From Eubacterium plexicaudatum ASF492 (GTDB lineage Bacteria; Bacillota; Clostridia; Lachnospirales; Lachnospiraceae): a stretch of DNA of 64,000 nt. The position numbers were made by a program, and so were the translations under genes. Positions 35,350-44,160 of this stretch are shown here, piece by piece; position 1 is the stretch's first letter; every line of letters begins with the position of its first letter. Under the pieces are notes generated by a model. That model saw only the letters and a list, made by a program, of their open reading frames with translations, had not been told where the DNA came from and made no database searches. Where the stretch lies: the NCBI RefSeq assembly GCF_000364225.2, contig NZ_AQFT02000001.1, forward strand, positions 4,111,501 through 4,175,500. Direction: 5' to 3'.

Positions 35350-36156
35350 CTATCCGAGATTCTGGCTGCTGACAGAAGCCAGGATGACATCCGTATCGAT
35401 CACTTTCTTGTCCATCTGTGCCCCTAGAGTCAGCGCGTCGGTCATCAGGTTGTCCACCAGGCGGGGGCTCCCCTGGGAGTGACTGTGGACGGCAGAAAGC
35501 GCCGCCTGGTCGATGATGGAGGCTGCGCCTCCGGCACAGGCGATCTTGTGGAGGATGTACTGCGCCACTTCGGAGTCTGAGAGCCCGGAAAAGTTGTAGT
35601 GCACTGTGATCCTCTGGCGCAGGGCCTCATGGACGGGCTTTTTCAGGGTGCTGTTCAGGTGGGGCTCGCCGCAGAGGATGAGCGTGAAGCAGTTCAGGGA
35701 GTCATACCCATAGTTCATGAGCATCTTGATGTCCTCCAGGATGCCGGTAGAGAGGTATTGTGCCTCATCGACGGCCAGGAGGAGGGGCTGCTTCTTGTCC
35801 TTGTAAAGGTAGAGGATCTGCTCCTGTACGGCGCGGAACATCCCAGGCTTGCCGCCCCTTGGCTCTAGCCCCAGGACAGAGCAGAGCTGGCGGTAGAATT
35901 CCATGACGCTGACGGTGGAGAGGCAGATGTACTCCATGTGGTAGAGGTTTGGATTGAGGTTCTTTGCAAAGCAGCGCAGGGCGAAGGATTTGCCCATGCC
36001 GGGGCGTGCGGTAAAGAGTCCTATACCCCTTGTGTCCTTTAAGTAGTCCAGGCGGGACGTCATCTCGGAGATGTCCTTTGAGAGGAACCGGTCCTTTTCT
36101 CTTGCGTTCTGTTTGTCAAAGGGATTGAAGGAAAGCCCATAGTAGGAACGGAACAT
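35350..36156 (-). CDS. AAA+ ATPase, TniB/ExeA-like, copy A
   Basis: 268 aa. Walker A is ARPGMGKSFALRC (about residue 50), Walker B LLLAVDEAQYLS, and sensor regions include TLILCGEPHLNSTL. It starts GLSFNPFDK, as in ExeA/TniB-type transposition ATPases. It should act with the integrase in target choice. Its ATG overlaps the integrase stop (TGATG). Confidence 0.85.
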   Translation of the reverse strand: MFRSYYGLSFNPFDKQNAREKDRFLSKDISEMTSRLDYLKDTRGIGLFTARPGMGKSFALRCFAKNLNPNLYHMEYICLSTVSVMEFYRQLCSVLGLEPRGGKPGMFRAVQEQILYLYKDKKQPLLLAVDEAQYLSTGILEDIKMLMNYGYDSLNCFTLILCGEPHLNSTLKKPVHEALRQRITVHYNFSGLSDSEVAQYILHKIACAGGAASIIDQAALSAVHSHSQGSPRLVDNLMTDALTLGAQMDKKVIDTDVILASVSSQNLG

Positions 36157-37423
36157 CAGACCTCACCCCCGATCCTTGAATAATCGATGGAGGGCGTGTT
36201 GTTGCGTTTCGTCCTGCAGTTCTCGTTCTTATCCGTAGGCCGGATGGGGTAATGCGCCCCCTCACAAAGGATGAAGGCGGAGGACATGTCGTCCGGCAGG
36301 AAACGGATCTCCACTTTTGAAGAAATGAACTGCATGGGAACGTCATAGGACACCTTGTCGATGGAGACGGTAGAGTCCTTGTTCACCTTCCTGGTGATGC
36401 GGTTCAGGAAACATTCCTCCAGCCACTCCCTGGACTTAGGGCTTCGGATGGAGGAGCGTGTCTGCTGGTAGCGTTGCATGGGCGTGGTGCCAATACCGGA
36501 ATGGACAGACGTATTGTAGGTGCGCATATAGTCCTTAAGCAGCCCGTTAAACTGCGCCAGCGAGGTGATGGAATCCATGTCCAGTGTATAGAGCCAGGTT
36601 TCTTTCAGCGTCCTGAACTGGCGTTCTATCTTAGCCTTGGAAGCGCCGTCACGAATTTTTGTATGCAAAAGGACCGTCCCGATGGAGCCGCAGATGAGGG
36701 AGAGCTGCTCATTTGAATAGCTGCATCCGTTGTCGACATAGAGCTTCGCCGGGATTCCATGGGCGGCCACGGCATCCCTCAACACCTTCTGGAAGTTATA
36801 GGCATTATCGTTATAGAAGAGGCCGCCGCCCACCAGAAAACGGGAATGGTCATCAATAATCATAATGCAGTAGACTCTCCTGCGCCGTCCGTCCTCCGTG
36901 ATAAAAGGCAGGTAACAGGTATCGGCCTGCCACATCTTCCCAAAGGCATCTTCTTCAAATGCCTTCCTGTCCCGCATGCCGGGGTTGCGTGCCGATTTCA
37001 GGTCATGTTTCCTGACGAAGCGCTGGACGGCGCAGACGCTGACTGTGGCAGGGATGAAGGCTTCTTCAACGAGGTGCCGGTGGATCTGTGTAGCGTTCAG
37101 CCGTGGGAAGGCCTCCTTGAGGCGGTAGATCTCCTCGATGGCCGTGTCTGGGAGTACCCGTGTGGAGCCCTTATCGGAACGCTCCTGCGGCATGAGGGCG
37201 TCGATGCCGCCGTTCTGGTAGAGGGACACCCATTTGCTGAGGGTCTTGGGGCTGTACTGGAACACGGAGCCGTCAGGCAGGGCGAGGGGCTTTTCCGTGA
37301 CTCTCTGGTAATAGGCGTTCCTGGACGCATCCGGATAAAGGCCATGGATGACCGGCGCTATGAGAGCGAGGCGGAACTGCGCCATGGCGGCTGCGTCTGA
37401 AAGTTTTTTTGATTGTTGTCCAT
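36156..37423 (-). CDS. DDE integrase (TniA-like), start region in another frame
   Basis: The main frame (36156-37385) gives 409 aa with D,D-35-E residues in KMWQADTCYLPF, KLYVDNGCSYSN and ASKAKIERQFRTLKE, plus a Mu-type C-terminal domain (VNKDSTVSIDKVSYDVP). The only good ribosome site (AAGGAGG, 37432-37438) serves ATG 37423, one frame away. A -1 shift, or one more A, at A7 gives MDNNQKKLSDAAAMAQFR and joins the two frames. So either a programmed shift or a sequence error applies; the ATG at 37385 has no ribosome site. Confidence 0.8.
37403..37410 (-). other. A-AAA-AAC slippery heptamer at the integrase start
   Basis: In the frame of ATG 37423 the codons read CAA AAA AAC TTT, that is X-XXY-YYZ with A AAA AAC, a classic -1 frameshift site. 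Slipping there enters the transposase frame. No downstream pseudoknot was established. Confidence 0.5.
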
Positions 37424-37513
37424 AGAAATGTCCTCCTTAAGTGGTTTTCCCCCATTATGGGGCAGAAACGGGAGGAAAGCCATGCCCATGGCGTGTGGTT
37501 GGAGGAAAACAGT

Positions 37514-38107
37514 TCATGGGCCGAACACCTGTTGGCAGTAAGGCGCCGGATTTTTATGGGACTGGAGGAAGGACTTTGTAAAACGGCGGACAAAGGCGGA
37601 GGCGAAATCCGAATAAGCCGGCTGCGTGAGCAGGGACTTAAGGAAGGAAAGGCCGGAAACCTCCATGGAGGAAAGCACGCCGAGCCAATCTTCCTTCTGC
37701 ACCCGAAAGAGCTGCAGCCATCGGCGCAGCTGGGAAAGGGTGATGCCGAAGCGTTCGCATAGCCTTTCCACAGTGGAAAGGCGCAGGAAATACTCCGCCA
37801 GGACACGTAGAAGGAAGAACAGGCCGTAGCCGGAGTAGGGAATGATGAAGTCCGGGAGGATGGCATGGGTATGGCCACAGGTACAGATAAGGCGCATGAT
37901 GCAGAGGCTGTGGCGGACCTGGGTGCCGCCTATAAAGTCCACCAGGGAGCGGTCATAGTAGGCATGGATGCGGCAGGATCCCTTTCCCCCACAGCAGGGA
38001 CAGGTCTGCAGTTCCGAACGGAATCCGGCCATAAAGGAATCGAACAGGATCTTTGATGAACTTTTTATACGAACCAGCTTGCAAAACAGGGAATTTTCTC
38101 TTATCAT
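37514..38107 (-). CDS. DUF6431-like zinc-binding transposon protein, copy A
   Basis: 197 aa from ATG 38107. CPCCGGKGSCRIHAYYDRSLVDF then RLICTCGHTHAILPDFIIPYSGYGLFFLLRVLAEYF. The Cys pairs and the CG-THA-LPD-I-PY block recur in the gene at 42165 (CPCCGNPL...CTNDECGRLQNELPDCMFPYKHY). It lies upstream of the integrase in both transposons and probably binds DNA ends. No clear ribosome site was found. Confidence 0.65.
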   Translation of the reverse strand: MIRENSLFCKLVRIKSSSKILFDSFMAGFRSELQTCPCCGGKGSCRIHAYYDRSLVDFIGGTQVRHSLCIMRLICTCGHTHAILPDFIIPYSGYGLFFLLRVLAEYFLRLSTVERLCERFGITLSQLRRWLQLFRVQKEDWLGVLSSMEVSGLSFLKSLLTQPAYSDFASAFVRRFTKSFLQSHKNPAPYCQQVFGP

Positions 38108-38383
38108 AATATATGTCGGTGGTGCCGGATCCTCATGAGAGGGACATGATCCCGTATAAGGCAGGCACACTGGTATGCGAGAGAAAGAACGAACTGTGGA
38201 AGGGGCTGTTCTTTCTCTTTTTTTGTTCCATAAAAACTATATCGGAATGACATGGGATGGTCAAGAGGAAAACGTGCCGCCTCCTGTAGCACACTTTTAT
38301 AGACAGTGTATAAAAATTGAGATTATAATTTGACGTTTTTGTGCGGGAGATAGGAACTTTAATTTGCTGGGCTACACTATAAC

Positions 38384-39106
38384 CAGGTGGAGGATGTGGT
38401 CCTTGCCGTATGCTCTGCGCACTGCCGCAGAAAATTTTACGAAGCCCTCCCGGCAGAACGGCGGAAAAAGCTGAAGCTGCTGGACATAAATTCAGAAACG
38501 GATGTAAAAGACATCCCGCTTCCGGATCCGGAACAGATGGAAAACATGATCCCGGCTGAGATCGGCCTCGTGTTTTTCAACAAGCTCTTTTTCATTGAAA
38601 AAGGGCTGAAAGGCATGGGCCCAGAAAAGCGCCAGGAAAAACGGCTGGAAAAGGAGGCACCTGTCTGGGAAAAGTTCTGGTCATGGATTGAAGCCCTAAA
38701 ACCGCTTGGCGGCAGCAAGCTGGAAAAAGCCGTCAATTATTCAATAAACCACAGAGAGACACTACAGAGCTATATGCTGGACGGCAGATGCGAACTTTCT
38801 AATAATAGAGCCGAACGCTGCGCAAAATCGTATGCTATTGGCAGGAAGAACTCGCTGTTCCACACATCTGCGGCTGGGGCAGAAGCAAGTGCGCTTGTTT
38901 ACAGTATAATAGAAACCGCAAAAGCCAATAAGCTGAATGTATTCCAATACCTTTATGTCCTGCTGCTGTACATGCCTGAGCATAAAGATGATCCTAATGC
39001 AGTTAAAACGCTTCTTCCGTGGAGTGATTTTATCAAAGAACGCTGCACAGGACTGATCGATGTTGAAGCGATAACACCTGAAAACAAACCTCAATTGCCA
39101 ATATAG
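38384..39106 (+). pseudogene. tnpC: IS66 transposase TnpC, C-terminal part
   Basis: QVEDVVLAVCSAHCRRKFYEALP continues directly from the N-terminal part. The catalytic E lies in GRCELSNNRAERCAKSYAIGRKN. The IS66 C-terminal tail YLYVLLLYMPEH...LLPWSDFIKE follows. It has no start of its own. Confidence 0.9.
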
Positions 39107-39169
39107 ACTATTTTACACCTAAACGGAACATATGTGGAACGGTAGGTTATTCATCGCTTACGGTAAGTT

Positions 39170-39762
39170 CGACCAATGGTTCATTGCAGAACAGATATTT
39201 TTCAGGAACAGGAAGCATAGGCGGTATCCATCTGCCCGATTTTAATGACAAATATGTTTTCTCCAAAAAGAAAAGCGGCATCAGTGATGAGGAATACCGG
39301 AAGCAGATCAGGGAGCAGGCATATGAGGATTTTGCAAAAGGGCAGTTCCAGAATAAATCCGAAGGGTTTAACAGGCTGATGAAAAGCTACACATCAGAAG
39401 TATCCCCGGATAGAAAAGGAATCATCACTTCCGGGTTAAAAGCTGTTTCAAGGAACAGGCAGACTGTGCTGAAGCCCATAGATTTTGTGGCAACGCTGCT
39501 GGAAGGGAAAGTGAAATATCAGAAACTGCCATCAGGAAACAGCGATTACATAGAGTTTTACGATAAGAACGGTGAGATGGTGGCGACTTATTCCAATAAT
39601 GGGTGGACGATGTATACCACCAATGCGGAGGCTTCCAGACAGACGGAAATGTGCATGATCTATAACGAGGTATGGGGAAATGCCAAGAGAGGGATTCCGC
39701 TGGCGGGTGAAGAAACGGTGAGTGTGGAAAATCCGCAGAATAGCTTTGACGCAAAAGCATAG
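39170..39762 (+). pseudogene. FDAKA-tail protein, main part behind IS66
   Basis: With 32611-32623 it rebuilds a 201-aa protein: MQVSSTNGSLQNRYFSGTGS, then IHLPDFNDKYVFSKKKSGISDEEYRKQI, a helical middle, KLPSGNSDYIEFYDKNGEMVATYSNNGWTMY (beta hairpins) and the C-terminus NPQNSFDAKA. The body reads as a soluble alpha/beta domain. The tail matches FDIKA at 29249 and LDIKA at 41318. No export signal. Function unknown. Confidence 0.7.
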
Positions 39763-39787
39763 CAGGAAATAAATTTCCATAGACGTA

Positions 39788-39880
39788 TATCCCCGATAAG
39801 CCACAGAGGGCAGGTATCCCCAGCGTTCTGGCAGATTGGGAAATCGGGGAGCAGGGGGAGAACGGAAAAAGAATGGAGGA
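39788..39880 (+). promoter_or_regulatory. GATAAGCYACAG leader element, copy 2
   Basis: CCCCGATAAGCCACAGAGGGCAGG, then CCAG-cgtt-CTGG, CAGATTGGGAA and ATCGGGG. The outer CCCCGAT (39791-39797) can pair with ATCGGGG (39843-39849). It lies upstream of the ATG at 39890. Same block order as at 31862. Confidence 0.5.
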
Positions 39881-39889
39881 TATTTAAGA

Positions 39890-41318
39890 ATGAGTGTTAG
39901 TGGAATCGGAAGCGGTGCGGCAAAGGAATATTCTGCCTTATATAGTAATCAGGCGGCTGCATCCCGGCACAGGGCAGGGGAAGTAAAAGCACCTGCAAAG
40001 GCTGACAGTGTGGTGAAAACACGCCAAAGGGGGGCAGGATGTTCCGGTCTATGCGGAGCGGGCATCCCAAAGCGGCTGCCTGCCACAGCAGGACAGCGCA
40101 ACGACATTCCCCATGCCATCTATTATTGCGAAATATGAAAAATATACGAAGGCCATTGATGAGCATTATGCAGAAGTAAATGAAGAAAATAAAAAATTTG
40201 ATAATCCGTCAAAGCATATATGGGATAAATACTATAACACAAAATCCCCTTATTATGTGAAGGGGCTGACACAGAGGGAGCGTGAGATATGTGCGGAATC
40301 CGAAAGGCGTGTCCTGAACGGGCTTTCGGCGGCAGTGAACAGCTATGACCCGGTGATCCAGAAGAACTTTGGCAGGATCATGAGCGATGAGGAATGGAAT
40401 GATGATGTGCGGCGCGGTATGAATGATTCCATCAACCGGCTTTTTGCGGAAAACGGCATTGACATACCGGAAGGGGCAGACCTGCGCCTGCGGGTTGACC
40501 CGTATGAGTACAAAATCCATGCAGACGGTGTGGACGGGGCTCTGGCAAGGCAGATAGAGGAAGTCCTGAACAGGGGAAACAATGGAAGATACCTGTATGA
40601 GCATCTGCGCTGGTGTAATCCGGCGAATAACGGGTTTGAGCAGCCTAGGCAGTATTTATATGACACGGCATACCAGGAGAAGGCAGTCATGTGGCATTTT
40701 GTAAATGACATGACGGGGCTGGACATGAGGGAACTGGAAAACAGGGGCGGGGTGATCTATACGCCGGATGAGCGGAACCTGTGGGATGCAGTAACAGAGC
40801 AGTATAATGAAAAGCGGGCAAATGGTGAGATGGATGCCCTGCCTATGGAATCCTTGTATAAAGATTATCAGGTATTTGTTAACGAGGGCTGGGATAAGGA
40901 AGGGGAGCGCGGGCTTACCATCGGCTATAAAAATGGCAGCCTTTATGACATTGATACGGAATACGGATACGGGCCGGGCCAGAGGGAATGGCTGGAGGAT
41001 AGCAGGAACCGGCACAGCCAGTATTGGGGAAATTACCGTAAAGAGCGGGAGGAGACCCTGCGCAGGGAGAAAGCGGAGCCGACAGCCTATGAGAAATGGC
41101 TGGACGGGCAGATGGCATATACGGAGGAAGTCCTTTCAGAGCTGGGGAACAGGACATATGGGAAGAGCGGGACACTGCTGTCCCAGCCGAATCTGAAAGC
41201 GATGCAGCAGCTATTGGATTATGCAGTCAGTAATGGGCGTGTTGTGCCTCTTACGAAAGAAGTATTGCGTCTTCCGGGCAGGGGGACGCTGCGGGGCGGT
41301 CTTGATATAAAGGCATAG
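39890..41318 (+). pseudogene. Large GIG-start, LDIKA-tail protein, frameshifted
   Basis: Starts MSVSGIGSGAAKEYSALYSNQAAASR (GGAGG 10 nt upstream) and leaves frame at a G6 run (40029-40034). With five Gs it reads TRQRGQDVPVYAERASQS...PMPSIIAKYEKYTKAIDEHY and continues to 41318, about 475 aa. The C-terminal body has TxYVKGLTQREREICAESERRVLNGL, SxDxxxY-type blocks and ends RGTLRGGLDIKA. It is the longest of the cluster. Restart at 40113 is possible but would drop the GIG motif. Confidence 0.65.
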
Positions 41319-41341
41319 AATGAAATGAAACTACGGCTGCA

Positions 41342-41400
41342 TATCCCCGATAAGCCACAGCCCAACAAGGCAGGGCAGGAGTCACAGGCAGATCAATGAG
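41342..41400 (+). promoter_or_regulatory. GATAAGCYACAG leader element, copy 3 (partial)
   Basis: ATATCCCCGATAAGCCACAG is identical to the start of copy 2; the following blocks are only loosely kept. It lies after the gene ending at 41318 and before the 55-nt hairpin element. Confidence 0.45.
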
Positions 41401-41468
41401 AGGAGGTGAAGGATGGTATGGAATTAGATCGGGGAAGTTAGCAGGCATATTTGCATGGAGGTAATGAA

Positions 41469-41523
41469 CCGCTCGGACTTATTACGAGGGAGCGGATGCG
41501 GCTCTGAACGACAGAAGGGCTGA
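41469..41523 (+). ncRNA. 55-nt two-hairpin leader, copy 3
   Basis: Stem 1 CCGCTC/GAGCGG with loop GGACTTATTACGAGG; 2-nt joint; stem 2 GCGGCTC/GGGCTGA (first pair lost) with loop TGAACGACAGAA. It ends 26 nt before the ATG at 41550, the same placement as the other two copies. Confidence 0.75.
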
Positions 41524-41549
41524 CAAAAATAATGGAGGAGATTAAGAAA

Positions 41550-41972
41550 ATGAATGTAAATGGCATAGGAGCAGGATACCCGGCAGCAGGGTATGAAACG
41601 AGAAGGACAGAAAGGAATGTGGCAGGAAGGAATTTTGCTGATGCAATGAACAAAGCTGCAACAAAGAAAGAAACGAATACTTTCAGGCCGGAGAGTTCCG
41701 ATGAAGTGATGCAGGCATGGGATAAGGCGCTTGCAGAAACGGGAGTAAATCCTTTTCCGATGAACTGCATCTCAACGGCTTTGGTACTGCACGTTGAAAG
41801 TGGGCAGCAGGGTTTGAGTTCTACATTTTTGGGTGACAGCATAGGTTCCGCAAAGTCGATGGCTGAAAGGATCATACATAGGCTGGAGAATCCGCTGACC
41901 CCGGCAGCGAACCCGGATTTTGCAGGGCAGGAATTGATGTTCTATAAAAAGTTCTTAGAGTTTTTGGGGTAG
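41550..41972 (+). CDS. GIG/GYP-motif protein, paralogue of 31353
   Basis: 140 aa from ATG 41550 (GGAGGAG 10 nt upstream). MNVNGIGAGYPAAGYETRRTERN at the start; EVMQAWDKALAETGVNP; then IHRLENPLTPAANPDFAGQELMFYKKFLEFLG. Paralogous to the 165-aa protein at 31353. No signal peptide. Last gene of the cluster; a transposon begins 47 nt after the stop. Confidence 0.7.
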   Translation: MNVNGIGAGYPAAGYETRRTERNVAGRNFADAMNKAATKKETNTFRPESSDEVMQAWDKALAETGVNPFPMNCISTALVLHVESGQQGLSSTFLGDSIGSAKSMAERIIHRLENPLTPAANPDFAGQELMFYKKFLEFLG

Positions 41973-42164
41973 TGGTGTTGCTGCCTGTTTATTCTGACGT
42001 CTAATAAATCTGATTGATTGTCACAGAATTAACCGATATAATGACATCAGCATATAGAAAGAGAAAGTTCCAGAGCACTTTCTTTTTGCAGAGACAAGTG
42101 TTCCGGAACTTTATTAAAACCATGGTTATTATATCAAAATATATAGTAAAATACAATCGGGAAG

Positions 42165-42681
42165 ATGATTTTTTTCTGTAACCAGTGAAGAAGACAGTAT
42201 CTGTCCATGCTGTGGGAACCCGCTTAAATACAGGGACCGCAGGCTGCGTGTCCATAAAGTTGCCGGCGGAGGGAAAGAATGGTACCAGATCAGGCGTTTG
42301 AAATGTACGAATGATGAATGCGGAAGGCTCCAAAATGAGCTGCCGGACTGCATGTTCCCTTATAAACATTATGATGCCGGACTGATAGAGGATGTAGTGG
42401 ATGAAGTTGTCAGCGGGGACGATCCTGAAACAGAGAATTATCCCTGTGAAGGGACCATAAACCACTGGAAATGGTGGATGAAGATGAATGAGCAGAACAT
42501 AGAAGGCCGGATAAGATCATCAGCGCACCGCTTCCTGGACTTTGGGGACGGGTTCCTAAAATCCATGGATTCTTTGCTGGAGGAACTGAAAAAGAGGATA
42601 AGCCCCGGCTGGCTGAAGGCGGCTGCCAGGTTTATATATAATTCAGGAGGGCGGTTAGAGCCGTACCCGCAGACGGCCTGA
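42165..42681 (+). pseudogene. DUF6431-like zinc-binding protein, copy B, start frame uncertain
   Basis: The frame is open from 42169 and reads SEEDSICPCCGNPLKYRDRRLRVHK...RLKCTNDECGRLQNELPDCMFPYKHYDAGLIEDVVD, with two Cys pairs. It has no start codon before the zinc motif except ATG 42165, which is one frame away; six Ts instead of seven at 42169-42175 would give MIFSVTSEEDSICPCC. An internal ATG at 42298 would lose the first Cys pair. Homologous to the 37514 gene. Confidence 0.6.
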
Positions 42682-42753
42682 CTTGTGCACCTGCTTTTGT
42701 TCGCTGTCATCTTTTTTTAAGTGTATAGTTATCTCCAGAAGGAGGTAATGCAT

Positions 42754-44160
42754 ATGCAGAAAAAAGAAATCAAAAAGTGGCAGGATGAGGAAGCGCTGAA
42801 AAGGTACCGTATGATAGCGCCGCTGCTGGATGAAGGGCTGGATGAAGGGAAAAGGCGGCAGATGCGGGAAGAAGCCGCCGAAAAAAACGGCATATCCAAA
42901 AGGAGCCTTTACCGGTATGAGGCAGGGTATCGGGACAACGGCTTTGAAGGGCTGCGCCCAATGAGCCGGACAAAGAAGCGGATGCAGAGGCTGCCGGATA
43001 ACTTTGATGAGGTGATGGAGCAGGCAATGCAGCTGAAACGGGAAGTTCCAAAGCGCAGCGTGCGCCAGATCATAAAGATTCTGGAGCTGGAAGGATGGGT
43101 GGCGCCAGGGGTTTTGAAACAGTCCACAATGCAGAGGCATCTGTACGAAGCGGGGCTTGGGAAGAAGCAAATGAAGCGGTATGCAGAAAAACGTGAGACG
43201 TCTTCCAGGCGGTTCTGCCGTCCGCACAGGATGGAACTCCTGCAGGGTGACATTAAATATGGACCGGACATACGGACAACGGACGGGGAATTGATAAAAA
43301 CGTATTTGTCATCATTGATCGATGACCATTCCAGGTATATCGTGCAGTCAGAGTTTTATGATAACCAGAGGCAGGAGATTGTGGAGGACACATTCCATAA
43401 GGCAGTCTTAAAGGCGGGAAAGTTTGACTGTGCGTATCTGGACCATGGGGTGCAGTATACAGCTTCACATCTTGGGAAGGCGTGTGCGAAACTGGGGATC
43501 CGTATTGTCCATGCAAAGCCAGGTGCGTGCCAATCGAAGGGAAAAATTGAAAAATTCCACCAGAAAGTTGACCAGTTTATAGCAGAGATCCGTGTGGCGC
43601 ATGTGCATTCTGTGAAAGAACTGAACAGTAGATGGAAGGTTTTTTTGGAACAGGAATACCAGAAAGAGGCTCATGCGGGGATCCGGGAGTATTATGAATC
43701 TTACGGCGCAAAGGTCCCGGCATGCGGGATCACGCCGGAGCAGGAATGGATGAGGGATGCGAGGGGCCTTATATTTATAGATGTGTCTGTAGTGGCGGAT
43801 GCATTCCTGCATAGGGAAACGCGCAAGATTGATGAAGCGGGGTGTTTTTCTTTTGAAGGCGCCAGATATGAGGCAAGCGCGGCCCTGGCAAACCTGGAGG
43901 CTGAAATTGCATATGACCCAATGAATACGCAGACCATCATGGTTTACTGTAAAGGGACGGAGTCGGTGGCTGCGCACCGGATAGAGATAGGCGCCTATGC
44001 GTCAAAGGTTCCGCCTGTGCCTATGGGAATGACGGGAAGCATCCCTGAGACGTCAAGGCTGCTGGACGCCCTTGAGAAAAAATACAGGGAAGACCACCGC
44101 CAGATGGCGCAAGTCCTGTCTTTTGAGGATTACGGAAAGGAGGGCGGCCAAAATGTATGA
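42754..44160 (+). CDS. DDE integrase (TniA-like), copy B
   Basis: 468 aa from ATG 42754 (AAGGAGG 8 nt upstream). An N-terminal helix-turn-helix (AAEKNGISKRSLYRYEAGYRDNGFEGL) precedes the catalytic core: LLQGDIKYGPD (D), AYLDHGVQYTA (D), SKGKIEKFHQKVDQF (E). A Mu-type C-terminal beta domain follows. Complete, and coupled to the ATPase. Confidence 0.88.
   Translation: MQKKEIKKWQDEEALKRYRMIAPLLDEGLDEGKRRQMREEAAEKNGISKRSLYRYEAGYRDNGFEGLRPMSRTKKRMQRLPDNFDEVMEQAMQLKREVPKRSVRQIIKILELEGWVAPGVLKQSTMQRHLYEAGLGKKQMKRYAEKRETSSRRFCRPHRMELLQGDIKYGPDIRTTDGELIKTYLSSLIDDHSRYIVQSEFYDNQRQEIVEDTFHKAVLKAGKFDCAYLDHGVQYTASHLGKACAKLGIRIVHAKPGACQSKGKIEKFHQKVDQFIAEIRVAHVHSVKELNSRWKVFLEQEYQKEAHAGIREYYESYGAKVPACGITPEQEWMRDARGLIFIDVSVVADAFLHRETRKIDEAGCFSFEGARYEASAALANLEAEIAYDPMNTQTIMVYCKGTESVAAHRIEIGAYASKVPPVPMGMTGSIPETSRLLDALEKKYREDHRQMAQVLSFEDYGKEGGQNV

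Larger units (their letters stand above)
34821..38376 (-). mobile_element. TniA/TniB-like four-gene transposon, copy A
   Basis: 3556 bp with TGT...ACA ends: TGTCGGACGGCAAATT on the left and, inverted, TGTAGCCCAGCAAATT on the right. Flanked by CTATAAC (34814-34820, 38377-38383), which belongs to tnpC, so a 7-bp duplication is likely. It carries four genes on the - strand: DUF6431-like, DDE integrase, AAA+ ATPase and a DUF6618-like protein. The same set occurs at 42019-45632. Confidence 0.85.
32624..39161 (+). mobile_element. IS66-family element carrying a nested transposon
   Basis: Ends GTAAGCGATGAATAACC(C/T)ACC in inverted orientation at 32624 and 39161, flanked by the 8-bp duplication GGTAAGTT (32616-32623, 39162-39169), the length typical of IS66. 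It carries tnpA, tnpB and tnpC. tnpC is split by a 3556-bp TniA/TniB-like transposon (34821-38376). Without that insert the IS66 is about 2.98 kb. Confidence 0.95.
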
